Source: Rhizomys pruinosus (Eukaryota > Chordata > Mammalia > Rodentia > Spalacidae). From it: 64,000 nucleotides of DNA. Positions 23,215 through 35,133 of this stretch are shown here, piece after piece. Numbering within the stretch: the stretch's first letter is position 1; each line of letters starts with the position of its first letter. The notes beneath the pieces were generated by a model. That model saw nothing but the letters and a program-made list of their open reading frames with translations, had not been told where the DNA came from and did no database searches. The stretch spans positions 6,129,889 to 6,193,888 of the forward strand of contig VZQC01005680.1 in the NCBI GenBank assembly GCA_009823505.1, read 5' to 3'. A program made the position numbers and the translations under genes.

Positions 23215-23545
23215 AGTTACCTTTCGGCTGCCATGACATATATCCGTATGGAAAGCAACTGATGGGAAAAAAGGCTCCGTAGGTGATGCAGCTCGTCCTG
23301 GTGGAGAAGGCACAGCAGCAGAGCTTCATGCTGGCCCGGCACTCAGGACACACCGTGATTACATTTCATCCAGAGTTAGGAAGGAGAGAGGGAGAACAGG
23401 AAGTTGACCAGTTAGAAAACCTCAAGGCCTGACTTTTAGATGTACTTCAGAAAAGCGCCACTTCCTAAAGATTCCATAGCCTTTCCAGGCAGCACCAACA
23501 ACCGGGAAGGAAGGGGAGAGTTCTCATTCAAACCACAACACGAGG
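23215..23545 (-). mobile_element. LTR-like medium-reiterated repeat, antisense
   Basis: GTATTAGTTACCTTTCGGCTGC at the left and TTCTCATTCAAACCACAACAC at the right, near full length for the family. Confidence 0.65.
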
Positions 23546-23796
23546 GCTGAGAGAGCAAGGGCTAGCACAGTGTTCTGATAGGGGTTCAGCAGGGTTCCCA
23601 GGGCAATCTGAGCCCACAGATTAGAATTGTCAGCCAAGGTTGGGAGGCCGGCTGGACTGACACTGTTGTAAGCTATTCAGTGGACATGCAACGTCCACAT
23701 AGCATAGAAGGATGTTACTTTTCATAGAAGAGAGGACTTCAGTGGTGATGACTAGAAATGTAAAATGTGCTTACATAGTTTTCTTTATATTTTATT

Positions 23797-24042
23797 TTTA
23801 CTTTATTTTATTTTATTATTTTATTTTGTGTATGAATGTAATGTCTGCATGTAGGCTTGTGCACCTGGGTCGTGCAACGCCGCAGAGGTCAGAAGAGGGT
23901 GTCAGATGCCCCTGGAACTGGAGTTCTCCTGGAATTGGAGTTCCAGATGGTTCTCAGCCACCATGTGGGTGCTAGGGATTGAACCTGGGTCCTCTGCAAG
24001 AGCAGTTGGCACTCTTAACTGCTAGGCCATCTCTCCAGCCCC
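23797..24042 (-). mobile_element. Young B3-type SINE (17-bp duplication subfamily)
   Basis: GTCTGCATGTAGGCTTGTGC at the left, doubled module at 23910-23955, and GCCATCTCTCCAGCCCC at the right end. Confidence 0.9.
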
Positions 24043-24984
24043 CGCTTGCGTAGTTTTCTATCCAAAGTTTTCTAAATATCTTTGGAAGATTCAGGACCAC
24101 GTTTTCTAGGCATAGTTGTTTGGTTAAAAAGGCAGAGCTATATCTATTCATGTCTCATGGCAGGTAGGAATGTATTAAACACCAGGCTTCTGGGTGTGAG
24201 GAGGAGCTTGGCTGCAGGTTCGGGAGCTGGGACCACACAGCTCCTCTGCCACTTGCTCCCTCGGGCCACATTGTCTTCCTTCCTATTCTGACTTTTCTCT
24301 CAGCTTCTGTTCTCCAAAGACCAAATGTCTGTTAATTCATTATAATATACATGGGAAAATGGACTCTCTACCCCTCATCGGGCATAGCTTCTGAGTTACT
24401 ATTCTATTGTAATATAATTTCTGGGGCTTTTTCTTTTTTATTCCTTTTTTTAAGTTATGCGGATTTCATCCTATGTATCGTGATCATATTTACACCTCCT
24501 CCCCCATCGGGACCCCTTGTTACTCTCCTCACTGGATTTCATGCATTCTGTCATATATGTTAAGGCCTATTGAGCTAAGTTTGTGTCTCCAAATGTCTCT
24601 CCATGTGAGTCCACCTACTGGCGCCTGATCAACCTATCTAGCCTCATTCCCTTAAAGAAAACCAACCCTCCATCACCCAGCAGTGATCGTCTGCCAATGG
24701 TTCCTAGGCTAAGGTTGTGGCCTTCTGCCAGTTTCTCTAGTTCTATGCTGATTTTAGTCTGACTGAGTTTTCATGGGTCTTGTGCATGCTGTTATTTCTG
24801 TCAGATCCTGTGAGCAACTTCCCAGCTACCTGGAAAACTTTTGTTTCCTTGTGGTCCTCCATCTCTGGCTCTTAGTTTTTCTGCCTCCTCTTCTGCAATG
24901 GTCCCTGAGCCCTGGGTGGCAGAGGTTTGATATAGGTGCCCTACCTAGGCACAAGCACTCTGTAGTCTCTTACCCATTTTTTTT

Positions 24985-25227
24985 TTAATTAAAAAAAATT
25001 TTTTTTTTAATTTTATTTATTTTTTGTATGTGTATGAATGTACTGTCTGCATGTAGGTTTGTGCACCCGTGACGTGCAATGCCTCAGAGGTCAGAAGAGG
25101 GTGTCGGATTCCCCTGGAACTGGAGTTAAAGAAGGTTCTTAGCTACCATGTGGGTGCTGGTGATCGAACCTGGGTCCTCTGCAAAAGCAGTTGGTGCTCT
25201 TAACCGCTAGGCCATCTCTCCAGCCCC
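24985..25227 (-). mobile_element. B3-type SINE without the duplication, in L1 3' UTR
   Basis: It has the young-type 3' half (GTGCACCCGTGACGTGCAATG) but a single CCCTGGAACTGGAGTTA module, so it is intermediate between the two subfamilies. Confidence 0.87.
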
Positions 25228-25920
25228 AATTTTGGCCAGTTCTAGCTTTCTGGGTTAATTGCATTCTTGCACGAGGAAGCTTTGCTGGTAACAGTTGAGA
25301 GATGCACTCATATTCTTTCTGACTTCTGCTCCACTCTACTGTGTTCCCTGAGCCTTAGATGTAAAGGTTGCATTGCAGATGTCACTTAGGGCTGGCATCT
25401 CACCGACACTTATTCTTTTCATTTGACTAGTTGTGGAGCACTGTAACAGTCTCCATGTGTTTCCAAAAGAAGCTTTTTTGATGCATGGTGAGAGGTACAC
25501 TTATCTATATAAATCAAGATACATATTTAGAATACAGTAAGAAATTACATTGGTCTAGGGTTGTGACAAAAATAATTTTTTCTGTAGGATCTGTAGCCTC
25601 TCCTACCCTGTGTATTTTTGGTTGTGTTTACAGAGCCACACATGAATTCCTCCCATTGAGTGGGCCTTATGTCCAATTAGACAGCTGTTGATTACCCCAA
25701 ATAAAAGTGCCACTACTGTGCCCCAAAGAGATAGATTTCAGGGTCAGTCATTCCCGTGGTTTCTGGGCTTTACAGCTAGATGGGACCATCAATTGGTTTT
25801 CTCCCTTGGCAGCTTGCATAGTATCCTCTGATGCTATGAGAGCTAGTCTTCAGGCAAGAGACTTCCAGGTCAGTTCCAGCTCTATTGCTCCAAGTCTTGT
25901 GTCCAAAATACATGTTGTCG

Positions 25921-26070
25921 CCGGGCGTGGTGGCGCACGCCTTTAATCCTAGCACTTGGGAGGCAGAGGCAGGCGGATCTTTGTGAGTTCAAGGCCAGCC
26001 TGGTCTGCAGAGTGACTTCTACAGGGAGACCCTGTCTCGAAAAGACCAAAAAAAAAAAAAAAAAAAAACA
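25921..26070 (+). mobile_element. Young B1 SINE with near TSD
   Basis: GCCGGGCGTGGTGGCGCACG to CTCGAAAAGACC and a poly-A tail. Flanks AAAATACATGTTGTC and AAAATATGTGTTGTC are a 15-bp duplication with two changes. Confidence 0.9.
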
Positions 26071-26703
26071 ACCAACAACCAAACAAAAAAACCCCCAAAA
26101 TATGTGTTGTCTTCTGCAATGTGGTCTTATCTTCAGGTTCTGGGAGGCAATTGAGGGCTGTGACAATAGCCCGTGTTATTTTGAGAGACTCTTGGACTAC
26201 CATGACCAACAACTGAAAGGATGTTTCTCCTGCCTGACATTTTTTTAATATATAGCCTCCAACTGTACACATGAGCATGTGCTTGTATGTACACACACAT
26301 ACACAGACAGAGAGAGGTATATATTATGTGTTTTACAGTAGGCTTTTGAACTAATACATTTCCCTCTGGTTTTTCATACCACCTAAATATTATTTATCTC
26401 TCTTCTCTTCCCCCCATAACCCTCCCTGCCCCTTCCACTCCTCAGTTAAACTATTCCCATTTCCCTCATTTCTACCTTGACAACACCTCTCTCCCCCTCT
26501 CAGACTCATTCTTCCTCTTTATCCACATGGTTCCTTTCCATTTTCCTGGCTCTTGCAGTTAAATCAGGATATATACTTATATCTAAGGATTTGGGGCTAT
26601 GATCATCAAATGAGGGAGAGTATATGTTACTTGTTTTTCTGAGTCTGTGCTACTTCACTTAATGTAACAGCTTCTAGTTCCATCCCTTTACCTGCAGATT
26701 TCG

Positions 26704-26706
<3 letters not shown>

Positions 26707-26748
<42 letters not shown>
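26707..26748. repeat. Poly-T run (over 40 T)
   Basis: An uninterrupted T homopolymer inside the antisense L1. Confidence 0.9.
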
Positions 26749-26750
<2 letters not shown>

Positions 26751-26967
26751 GAACTCCACTGTGTAAATGGGCCAATTTTCATTATCCATTTATCAGGTGG
26801 GGGACATTTAGGTTGTTTTCTTTTCTTAGCAACTGTGAAAAGAGCAGCAACAAACCTGGATGTGTATCTCATCTTGGTAAGAGGACGAGTCCTCTGGGTG
26901 TATGAGAAGAGTGGTGTAACAAGGTCATATGGTAGATTCATTTATTAAATTGTTGTTTTTGGTCCTT

Positions 26968-27036
26968 CCTTCCTCCCTCCCTCCCTGCCTCCCTCCCTGC
27001 CTCCCTCCCTTTCCCCCTCCCCCATTCCCTCCTTCC
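26968..27036. repeat. (CCCT)n polypyrimidine tract
   Basis: CCTTCC and CCCTCCCTCCCTG units. The minus strand has a series of G3 runs spaced by one to three bases. Confidence 0.9.
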
Positions 27037-27481
27037 CACATTCCCTATTTTGTGTGGAAGCTTCTGCTTTACTGCTTCTTGTTCTTGCTGTTCACTCTTT
27101 ATAATGTTGGAGCTTGGCTTCTACTTCTAGCTCTTAATATTAATATCACTCATAGCTCATTTGGTAAATTTTCCTTGAGACAGCTCTCCCATTTCCATGC
27201 CTTTACCTGATGGTCCCAGAGTGTCTGACTTTGAACTTGTAAGCAAACCCAATTTTCAGTTGCTTGTTAAATATTTCCCAATTGATAATTCTATTAATGC
27301 CTGAAACATATCTACACTCTGCTATATCTCTCTTGTTATTCTTGTCCCCCTGCCTCTGTTCGATTGTGAAGATAAGTCCTCCTCAGTTAACTTTGAAAAC
27401 TTGCTGCGCTGTTAGATGCATTTTACCTCACATTTAATCATTAGGTTGTGTTCAGACTAAAAGAATTGGCATTCTGCCTCC

Positions 27482-27502
27482 TTGTTTTTTTTTTTTTTTT
27501 TC
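27482..27502. repeat. Poly-T tract
   Basis: A short T homopolymer of about 17 bases. Confidence 0.85.
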
Positions 27503-27614
27503 CTGATTTTTATTACTTTTCTTCTTAAGTATGGTAAAGCATCTTGTACTTCCCAGAGTTTACATTGCCTTATCCTTTATCCTTTACATAAATGTGTTAT
27601 ATTTTAAAAAGATA

Positions 27615-27870
27615 TTCAGGAACCAGGGAAATGGCTCAGTGAGTCAAGGTGCTTAGCTGCAAAACATAGAACTTGAGTTTGATCCCTAGATCCCACATGG
27701 TAGAAGGCGAGAACTGAAGCCTGAAAGTTGTCCTCTTACCGTTACAAATGTCCTGTGGCACATGTGCACCCAACGCTCACTCTCTCTCTCGCTCTCTCTC
27801 TCTCTCTCAACATGCATGCACAACACAAAAATAAGTCTTTTTAAAATACATGTGAACATAGCACACATAC
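27615..27870 (+). mobile_element. B3-like SINE with (CT)n expansion
   Basis: AACCAGGGAAATGGCTCAGTG head, GAGTTTGATCCCTAGATCCC B-box region, then GTGCACCCAACGCTCACTC, a (CT)n run at 27778-27810 and an AATAAA tail. Confidence 0.72.
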
Positions 27871-29168
27871 AATAAATAAATCTAATAAAATTCAGCAGAC
27901 AATACAAATGGGTCCATAAATGCCTGAGCTGGTAAGTGGGTGAAGTGGGTGATAAGTGGGAAGAACTTCTGAATTATTTTGTGAGTGGTTAGACATTATC
28001 GCCTTGAACTTGAGTTAGAAATTAAGAATAACAAAAGCCTTGTCTTATTTGAAAATATGTAAACACAGATTTTAGGTAAAAAGCATATAACACATTTGAT
28101 CTTATAGCAATTTACTGTATATTTTGAAGATCAGAGGAGCCAATAAACAAGCCAGGTCTGTTCCTTGAAGAGATGATATGTTAATAGCCTAGTGTCCACC
28201 TGCCAACTGTGCAGCATGAAATACAGACTGGAGCCTTTGAGAAAGCGCTGATGATTGTATTCACTGCATGAGGACTGACGACACTGACTTGTCTTTGGCA
28301 AGGGATTTGGTAGCAAATAGAGTTTTGGAAACAGCAAATTTTTAATTTTTTAAATTATTTTTAATTTATGATAATTTTGTAAGCTCCTTTTTTAGGATGC
28401 CTTTATTTGGTGTCTGGTGCTTGAGGGTCTTGGGTTAGAAGTCTATTTTAATATTGTTAGTGAACTAGAGACAGGACGTGGAACCGTAGCTTTGGTTTGG
28501 AATACTGAAGGAAGGTGTGTAACAGGGCATGTGGCAGGGAGCATTCGCATCACTGTAACAAGTTTCTCTGGCAGGTGGAAAGCTCTAAAATCCCGAGTTG
28601 CAGGTGAAGGCTGATGAAACCCAAGGTCTCATTTTGTTACATGATTTATTCTTGGACTGCAAACAAAACCGAACGTTTTGAATTCCATCTTCATTTTGTG
28701 TGGGGCTACTGAACCCATGTGTTCGTCTTAGTGCTATAATCAGAATTCCATTTTAAGCTTTTATTTCCATAATTTAATTCTGCCTAGTTAATGGAAATAT
28801 TAATAATAGGCCCATAGTTGATGCATTTAAGATTCTTCTATGTTGGATTAGACATCATAGAAATTGTATAGTGTGGAACAAAACTTTATACCCAGGAGGC
28901 AAGTCATAATGCATTGGTCTTGGTTGACTTCAGAAGCCATCCATGAAAATTCTCCTTTCAGATGTAGCTCACTGGGTTCTTCTGGCTATATGACAAAGCC
29001 TTCAGTGTTCTTTAGTGTGTTTGTTAACTGTTGTGCATATAACTTTCCACATGTAGATTAATTTTTTCCAATTTCATTTGAGAAGTAAGTGTTTGGACCA
29101 TGAAATGTGTTTTCTCCTGGGAACAGGTTTGTTCTATTTCAAACTGTATCATCTGACTCTCACCAACA

Positions 29169-29336
29169 TTCAAACATGGTCACACCAATAAATCACATTC
29201 CTTCTGGCCTCTAGGACTTTGTACTGCTGCTTGTTTTTGCCTGGAATGTTTTTTTCCTAAAATTTTCAATGGTCTCCTCCTCTTCCTCATTAAACATGTA
29301 TTCAGCAAGTATATACTGTACCACACTGCTTTGAAA
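29169..29336 (+). repeat. Left arm of 168-bp inverted repeat
   Basis: Its reverse complement aligns without gaps to 29895-30062, with five mismatches by hand count, all transitions. The arm content faintly resembles an ancient L2-type LINE tail (TTCCAGGCAAAAAYAAGCAG), which is tentative. Confidence 0.93.
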
Positions 29337-29439
29337 GAACAAGATTCTTTCATTACAGTGTAAAGCTAAGTGTAATAGTCTCATTTCTGTGGCAAACATA
29401 ACATGAGGGAGGAAATGGTGGTGTGTGTTTGTTTTATCA

Positions 29440-29630
29440 TTTGGTTGAACAGCTGATCAGAATACAGAGCACAGGACAGCAAACAGGCCAGACTGTCTCT
29501 CCAAAGCCCTCTCCTAATAACTCACCTCTGAATGGTTCTACAGCCTTGCAAAAGAGATCCACTCTTTGGGGACCAGTGTTCAAATTCATGATCCCATGGG
29601 GAGCATTTCCAATTCAAACCATAAAACTAA
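29440..29630 (-). mobile_element. Partial LTR-like repeat in the inverted-repeat spacer
   Basis: CTGAATGGTTCTACAGCCTTGC ... GGGGACCAGTGTTCAAATTC and CCAATTCAAACCATAA match the right-hand part of the LTR-like family. Confidence 0.55.
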
Positions 29631-29894
29631 TCTTCATGCAACTTCACTGAATATTAATGTATATAGCCTCATGCTCCCAGAACTCTTACAGTGCCAGGGA
29701 AGAGAGCAGTAAAAAACACAAAGAGTAACCCGGTCCTCAACAGCTAAAATTTACCTCTCTAGAAGAAGAAGGGACAGTAATTCATTAAACACAGGTGCTA
29801 ATGATTAATAAATTTTATTTTCCTTATAGCATATGTATTAATAACAATACTCAGAGATAGGAAAAACAATATTAGCTACAATATCAGTTTCCCT

Positions 29895-30062
29895 TTTCAA
29901 AGCAGTGTGGTATAGTATATACTTACTGAATACATGTTTAACGAGGAAGAGGAGGAGACCATTGAAAATTTTAGGAAAAAAACATTCCAGGCAAAAATAA
30001 GCAGCAGTACAAAGTCCTAGAGGCCAGAAGGAATGTGATTTATTGGCGTGACCATGTTTGAA
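29895..30062 (-). repeat. Right arm of 168-bp inverted repeat
   Basis: Partner of 29169-29336 with a 558-bp spacer. A perfect short palindrome starts at its outer end. Confidence 0.93.
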
Positions 30063-30097
30063 ATATGCCTATTTCAAACTGTTTGAAATAGGCATAT
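30063..30097. repeat. Perfect 16-bp-arm palindrome
   Basis: ATATGCCTATTTCAAA, loop CTG, then TTTGAAATAGGCATAT. It abuts the outer end of the inverted repeat's right arm. Confidence 0.94.
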
Positions 30098-30879
30098 AAT
30101 TTGAGATTTTTAAGCCACGTGCTTAAAGGTGTTTGTTGTCCTATTGCACTGGGGGTGATGCGATTTGATTTATGCTTTTAAATGATGTGTGCCTGCTGAA
30201 GTGAAGAATGAGGTCAGGGAGAAGTAAGGTTGCCAGTTATGAGTCTGTTGTAATTTAACTAGGTGAGTCACATTTGATTATTAAAGCCATTGAAGTGGTA
30301 AGAAACAGGCAGATTTGAAATGTATTGTGAGGATTTGTTTATGGATAAACTCCCAGTTAGATGTGAAATAAGAAGCTACGTGGCTCCTTTTTGTATTGGA
30401 GAGAGCCCTTGGGTAAACATTGATGCAGTTTATGCAGTGAAGTCCACTGCAGTTATTGGGCCCAGGGGTAAGTTTCTGCTGTAGATAATGTGAGTTGAGA
30501 CCCCAATAAACATCCAGTTGCAGATAGTGGTTAGGCAAAGTTTCAAGACAGGATCTGGAAGACAGCAGTCAAAAGAATGAGAACTTCCAGTCCCCCACAG
30601 AATAAGAGTGGAGAAAAGAAGATGGCTGATTCTTGAGGGGATTTAAGCATTTAGAAACTCAGTGGACCTGCTTAGCTAGAATCATCATTGTAAAGGTCAT
30701 TTACGCATACGTCTCTGTGGCTCCAGCCTACCCAAGCTTTCCTCTGCACCTGGCTGGAGACCAATCTAGGTCCCGCTGGCCCTGCTCTAACCCTCTGGCC
30801 TTCCCTCTCCTTACCCAAGGAGACACATTCTTGGTCTCAGGGACATTGCCTCTGACTTTTGTCCTGCTTATTATGCTTA

Positions 30880-30919
<40 letters not shown>

Positions 30920-30921
30920 TT
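30880..30921. repeat. Poly-A followed by (TA)n
   Basis: About 18 A then about 12 TA units. Confidence 0.9.
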
Positions 30922-30934
30922 CTTCTTTATTTTG

Positions 30935-31152
30935 AGGTTTTTTTTTTTTATGTGTATGAATGTACTGTTTGCGTGTAGGTCTGTGCACCCGTGTTGTGCA
31001 ATGCCGCGGAGGTCAGAAGAGGGTGTCGGATTCCCCTGGAACTGGAGTTCTCCTGGAACTGGAGTTACAGATGGTTCTCAGCTGCCATGTGGATGCTGGG
31101 GATCGAACCCGGGTCCTCTGCAAGAGCAGTCAGCACTCTTAACTGCTAGGCT
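30935..31152 (-). mobile_element. Young B3-type SINE (17-bp duplication subfamily)
   Basis: TGTTTGCGTGTAGGTCTGTG at the left, and a doubled CTGGAACTGGAGTTCTCC / TGGAACTGGAGTTACAG module. The right end is shortened at CTAGGCTATTTT. Confidence 0.88.
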
Positions 31153-31370
31153 ATTTTGAGTTTTTTAATGTGTATTACTGTATCGTCTGCAAGTATGTAG
31201 GTACACCCTTGTCATTGCAGTGCCTGCAGAGATCAGAAAAGGGCATAAGACACCCTGGAATTAGAGTTACGGAGGGTTGTTACCTGCCACACAGGGTGCT
31301 GGGAATTGAACCCAGGTCCTCTGCAAGAGCAGCCAGTGCTCTTAGCTGCTCGGCCATCTCTCTAGCCCTT
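31153..31370 (-). mobile_element. Older B3 SINE abutting a young one
   Basis: GTCTGCAAGTATGTAGGTACACC at the left, a single CCCTGGAATTAGAGTTACGG module and CTCGGCCATCTCTCTAGCCC at the right. Confidence 0.83.
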
Positions 31371-31434
31371 GCCTGGCATACCTTTGAACCAAATATTCAC
31401 GTCATTCTCTCCCTCACATTAATTAGGTACTTTG

Positions 31435-31600
31435 TTTTGTTTTATTTTCTTTTTGAGACAGGGTCTCCCTGTAGCCCCAGCTGCCCGGAAGTCACCATGT
31501 ATCCCAGGCTGGCTTCAAGCTTAGAGATCGGCTCACCTCTGCCTCCCCCTGCTGTGATTAAAAGCATTTGTCACCACACCCATCAAGTACTTTCTTAATG
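31435..31600 (-). mobile_element. B1 SINE, antisense
   Basis: TTTTTGAGACAGGGTCTCCC, CCAGGCTGGCTTCAAGC and CACCACACCCATCAAG. Confidence 0.83.
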
Positions 31601-32721
31601 TTCAACTGAGCAGCTTTGTCTGACACCCCCCCCCCCCTTGTTGTCTTCTGTTGTCTGGGGGATAAAAGCTTTCAGTTTGGGTGTCACCTTCTTTCTGATC
31701 CATCTTACATGGTAAGAGCTAGCCTTATAAATGCGCTCAAGCTAAAATGTTTATTATTGAAGTGCCATACATGGGTCAGGTCTTGCATCCTCATTTTGAT
31801 AAAGGCTTCTAGAATGTGCTTAGGACTATAAGTCATACATAGAGTTCTGTGTGAGATGTGATAGATGACTTGTGACTTCAGCACTCATTAAGTGACATGA
31901 GGTGGAATTGTTTATGTATAAAACTAGCTCTTACTCGGTACTTAGTATCAATATGTGTACTATATGAGGTATTACATAGTATTTAATCATATTATTATTT
32001 AATAACTAAAATATTCCATACTTAATAAATATTAGTAAGTCTTTTAAGCATTTGGCATGGCAAATGTCTAATCTTGTTTATTGGTAGTTAAAATAGTTAC
32101 TCATTTCCTATTAGCATGTTACATTTGTTGCTGAGAACTAATGTTTTACAAAACATATGTTTTCAGGAAGTAGTAGTTTACATATTCAATTTCTTATGTT
32201 TGTGAGTAGTATAGCATTCCAAACATATATAGGTGTAGTAATTTTTAAAACTGGATTATCTTCAATCAATGACCACCAACCTTTTGAATCTTTTAATTTC
32301 ATTCAGTGGCTTAATGAACTGCCCTAATTTGGACTTCTGAGAAAGCTAAAAAATATTTAGAAAATTATCAGTTGGTCCTATGGGAAAATAAATTGTGGGA
32401 ATGCTATGTGATGCCACATCTGGTGATGCCCAGATCAAAGCAGCCTAGCTCTTAGTATCCGTTTCAGCCAGGAGGGAGCCAAACTGCTCTGAGAACCTGC
32501 TCCTCCCCAAATTCTCTTAGAACTGTGATCTTGGACAAAGAAAGGCCTCCTTCTTTCCATGAAACTGTCCATTAAGCATGAAATGGGGAAGGAAAGGGGA
32601 CCCTTCGTCTGGGGGTTTTCCCTTTTCTGACAGTCTGACCCACAGGAATACACCACACAAGCCCAAGCAGATGTTCTCTGTTTAATACAAATTGGATATC
32701 TGCAGCACTTGCTTGATATAA

Positions 32722-32725
32722 CACA

Positions 32726-32784
<59 letters not shown>
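32722..32784. repeat. (CA)n(GA)n compound microsatellite
   Basis: About 12 CA units followed by about 20 GA units. A minus-strand ORF through it is an artefact. Confidence 0.94.
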
Positions 32785-32786
<2 letters not shown>

Positions 32787-33334
32787 TGACACATTGTTCT
32801 GGGTCATGAAACGGTCATGAGGGATTAAGGCTGTATGTTTTAGGTTATAAGAGGAATGCACAAGTCCTAGTATATTATTTTAACTTAAAAGCAAGCTGAG
32901 ATAGTGTTAAGTGATTTAAAACACAGAATTGACTTTTTTAGTTGCAAGCTTAGGTAAAATTCTTTTGTCCAGACTATGTTTGTATTAGAAAAGTTATTCC
33001 CACAATAGTTTAATCCAGTTTGGCAAAAAAAATCTTTCAAATTTTCTTTGTAACTTAGTTTAGAGGTGTTTTTCTTTTCTTTTTTTTTTTTAATTAAAAA
33101 GTTGGAAGTAGGATTTACTTCTTTGGTTGATAAGAACGAGTTTTATAAGTTCCCAGTTTACTTCTTTCCTCTCCCCATTAAAGGTTTGGGAAAAGGCTGT
33201 TCTATTATATTATTAAAGTGTGATCAATTACTTCTACTAAAATATTGGACCCATTTCTTTCATGTTGAGTTTGTCTGATTCCTGAAAATCATGTGGGTAT
33301 GTTCATAATCATTTAAAAATTAGGAATTATTGAG

Positions 33335-33433
33335 GGCTGGAGAAATGGTTCAGTGGTTGAGAGCACCGACTGCTTTTGTAGAGGACCTGGGTTCAATTCC
33401 CAACACCCACTTGGTGGCTAAGAACCATCTTTA
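33335..33433 (+). mobile_element. 5' half of a B3 SINE
   Basis: GAGGGCTGGAGAAATGGTTCAG to GTGGCTAAGAACCATC. The 3' half is replaced by a B1 inserted immediately after. Confidence 0.83.
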
Positions 33434-33574
33434 AGCCAGGTGAGGTGGTGCACACCTTTAATCCCAGCACTTGGGAGGCAGAGGCAGGCAGATGTCTGTG
33501 AGTTCAAGGCCAGCCTGGTCTACAGAGTGAGTTCCAGGCCAGCTAGGGCTATGGGGAGACCCTGCCTCCAAAAA

Positions 33575-33621
<47 letters not shown>

Positions 33622-33632
33622 AATAAAATAAT
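33434..33632 (+). mobile_element. B1 SINE with (AAAT)n tail
   Basis: GCCAGGTGAGGTGGTGCACAC to GACCCTGCCTCCAAAAATAAAT, with about 14 AAAT units at 33573-33632. Confidence 0.9.
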
Positions 33633-34589
33633 TAGGAATTACTAAGGAAGCACAGAGGTGCCTTGTTTGATTATGAAAAGTGGTTGCTATCTTGGGTATA
33701 GTGCAGGATTGAATTAACACAGTCTTCATAGCTGAAGTATTTGCAAGGAGTTCCAACAATGAGATAGTAGCAAGAATACTCATAATACAGTTTTCATAGA
33801 TGAGTTCCATTCCCTCATGTTTTTACCACATTAATGTATTGCAATACAAGACATTTTCATTATTTATTTTCACTTTCTCTAATTACCTTGGTGATATAGG
33901 CATGCTACAAGTTAGTTAAACGAACCCCCAAAGTGAATAAACATAACAGAAGCAGCCATGACTCAATGAAGAAATCTAATAAGTTATGAACATTTGACTG
34001 TACCCAATTACTGAGCAGAATTAAAATGAGCTACTAATAATATAACTTAACCTTTTAAATCTAAATTTCCTTCATTAAGGAAATTATATATTCAGATGTT
34101 TATTGATCATCGACAAAATACAAATTCAAAATTATTCTTAGTGGAATTTGGGGGGGGAAGATGACATGCTATTAAATACTTAATTGCTCATCATTAGGTT
34201 AATGAGATAATATGTGCTGATTATTTAATAGGAGTCCAAAAATCAGGAGCTTCTCTTTCATTTAATACCTCTTGGCTCATCTTACCACTGCTTGCAAAAT
34301 GTCAGTCTTTTCCATATTTATGTCTGTGTGTACACTGGTCCAAATGTATGGTGGTTTGTACAGAGGGCACATTTGCATGTCATCATAGTTTTCCAATAAA
34401 ATTTTGTTTAAAAAAATGTAGACTGTGACAGCAACATGACATTGGGAGTAAAGATATATTACTTTATTTAGGTAGTTATTGTATGCCCAGTATTGGATTC
34501 TTGTAGCAAGTAATACATTGTGATTATACAATATTGTTTTAACCCAGGGGGTGGGAGGATTGTGTTCCAGACATCTGTTCCAAGTTCTT

Positions 34590-34745
34590 TGCATATATTA
34601 CCTGTGTATACTGTCTTAATTATTCCTCCCAAGAATTCATGAGGTAAGTATTATTATTCCCATTTTGTAGATTGGAATACTGAGGTCTAGAGACACTGGT
34701 ACATGGCTTGGTCAGTATACGAATACAGGCAACACAGAGCTTCAT
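34590..34745 (-). mobile_element. MIR element, antisense
   Basis: TTATTATTCCCATTTTGTAGA then TGAGGTCTAGAGACA and CAGTATACGAATACAGGCA match the antisense core of the ancient mammalian MIR SINE. This supports orthologous old sequence under the rodent-specific repeats. Confidence 0.75.
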
Positions 34746-34939
34746 AATTGTTATTCAAAGGAAATATGTTAGCCACTGCAAATTAAGTAAATATATGTAT
34801 AGATACTCAAATAAATGATGTCCAGCGACCATTATTGTATATACTAATATATATTAATGTGTTTTTACTTAGAAACCAAGCTTAAAAAAAAATCCAGTTC
34901 TTGTACTTCAAAATGAGCTTTACTTTAACAAAATTGTTT

Positions 34940-35133
34940 TTACATTTTTATTTTATGTGCATGCATGTGTGGGCACAGACATGTGTGTGGTGCAGAATGC
35001 ATATGGAGTTCAGAGGAAAACTTGCAGAAATCCAAATCAGTTCTTTCCTACCACCCTGCCTGCCCCAGGGATCAAACTTAGGCCGTCCATCTTGGTAGTA
35101 AGCCACCTTATCCGTAGAGCCATCTCGCCGGCC
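34940..35133 (-). mobile_element. Old B3/B2-type SINE, antisense
   Basis: TTATTTTATGTGCATGCATGTG at the left, GGGATCAAACTTAGGCCGTCC and GAGCCATCTCGCCGGCCCC at the right end. Confidence 0.75.

Larger units (their letters stand above)
24350..26950 (-). mobile_element. L1 ORF2 C-terminus and long 3' UTR, antisense
   Basis: The left part (24450-24560) is the antisense L1 terminus (CCTCCTCCCCCATCGGGACC ... CATGCATTCTGTCATATATG). 24600-26260 is rodent L1 3' UTR. 26620-26950 is the antisense end of ORF2, with the complement of the GTACAC..AATGGAGTT-like block at 26748-26765. A SINE (24985-25227), a B1 (25921-26070) and a 44-base T run lie within it. It is 5'-truncated near 26950. Confidence 0.72.

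Noticed and set aside
31170..31598. 142-codon open frame
   Set aside because: It spans an antisense B3 SINE and an antisense B1; the wording is that of SINE translations seen elsewhere in the window.
32435..32794. 119-codon minus-strand frame beginning with Ser/Leu and Cys/Val repeats
   Set aside because: The start is a translated (GA)(CA) microsatellite and the remainder shows no family resemblance.
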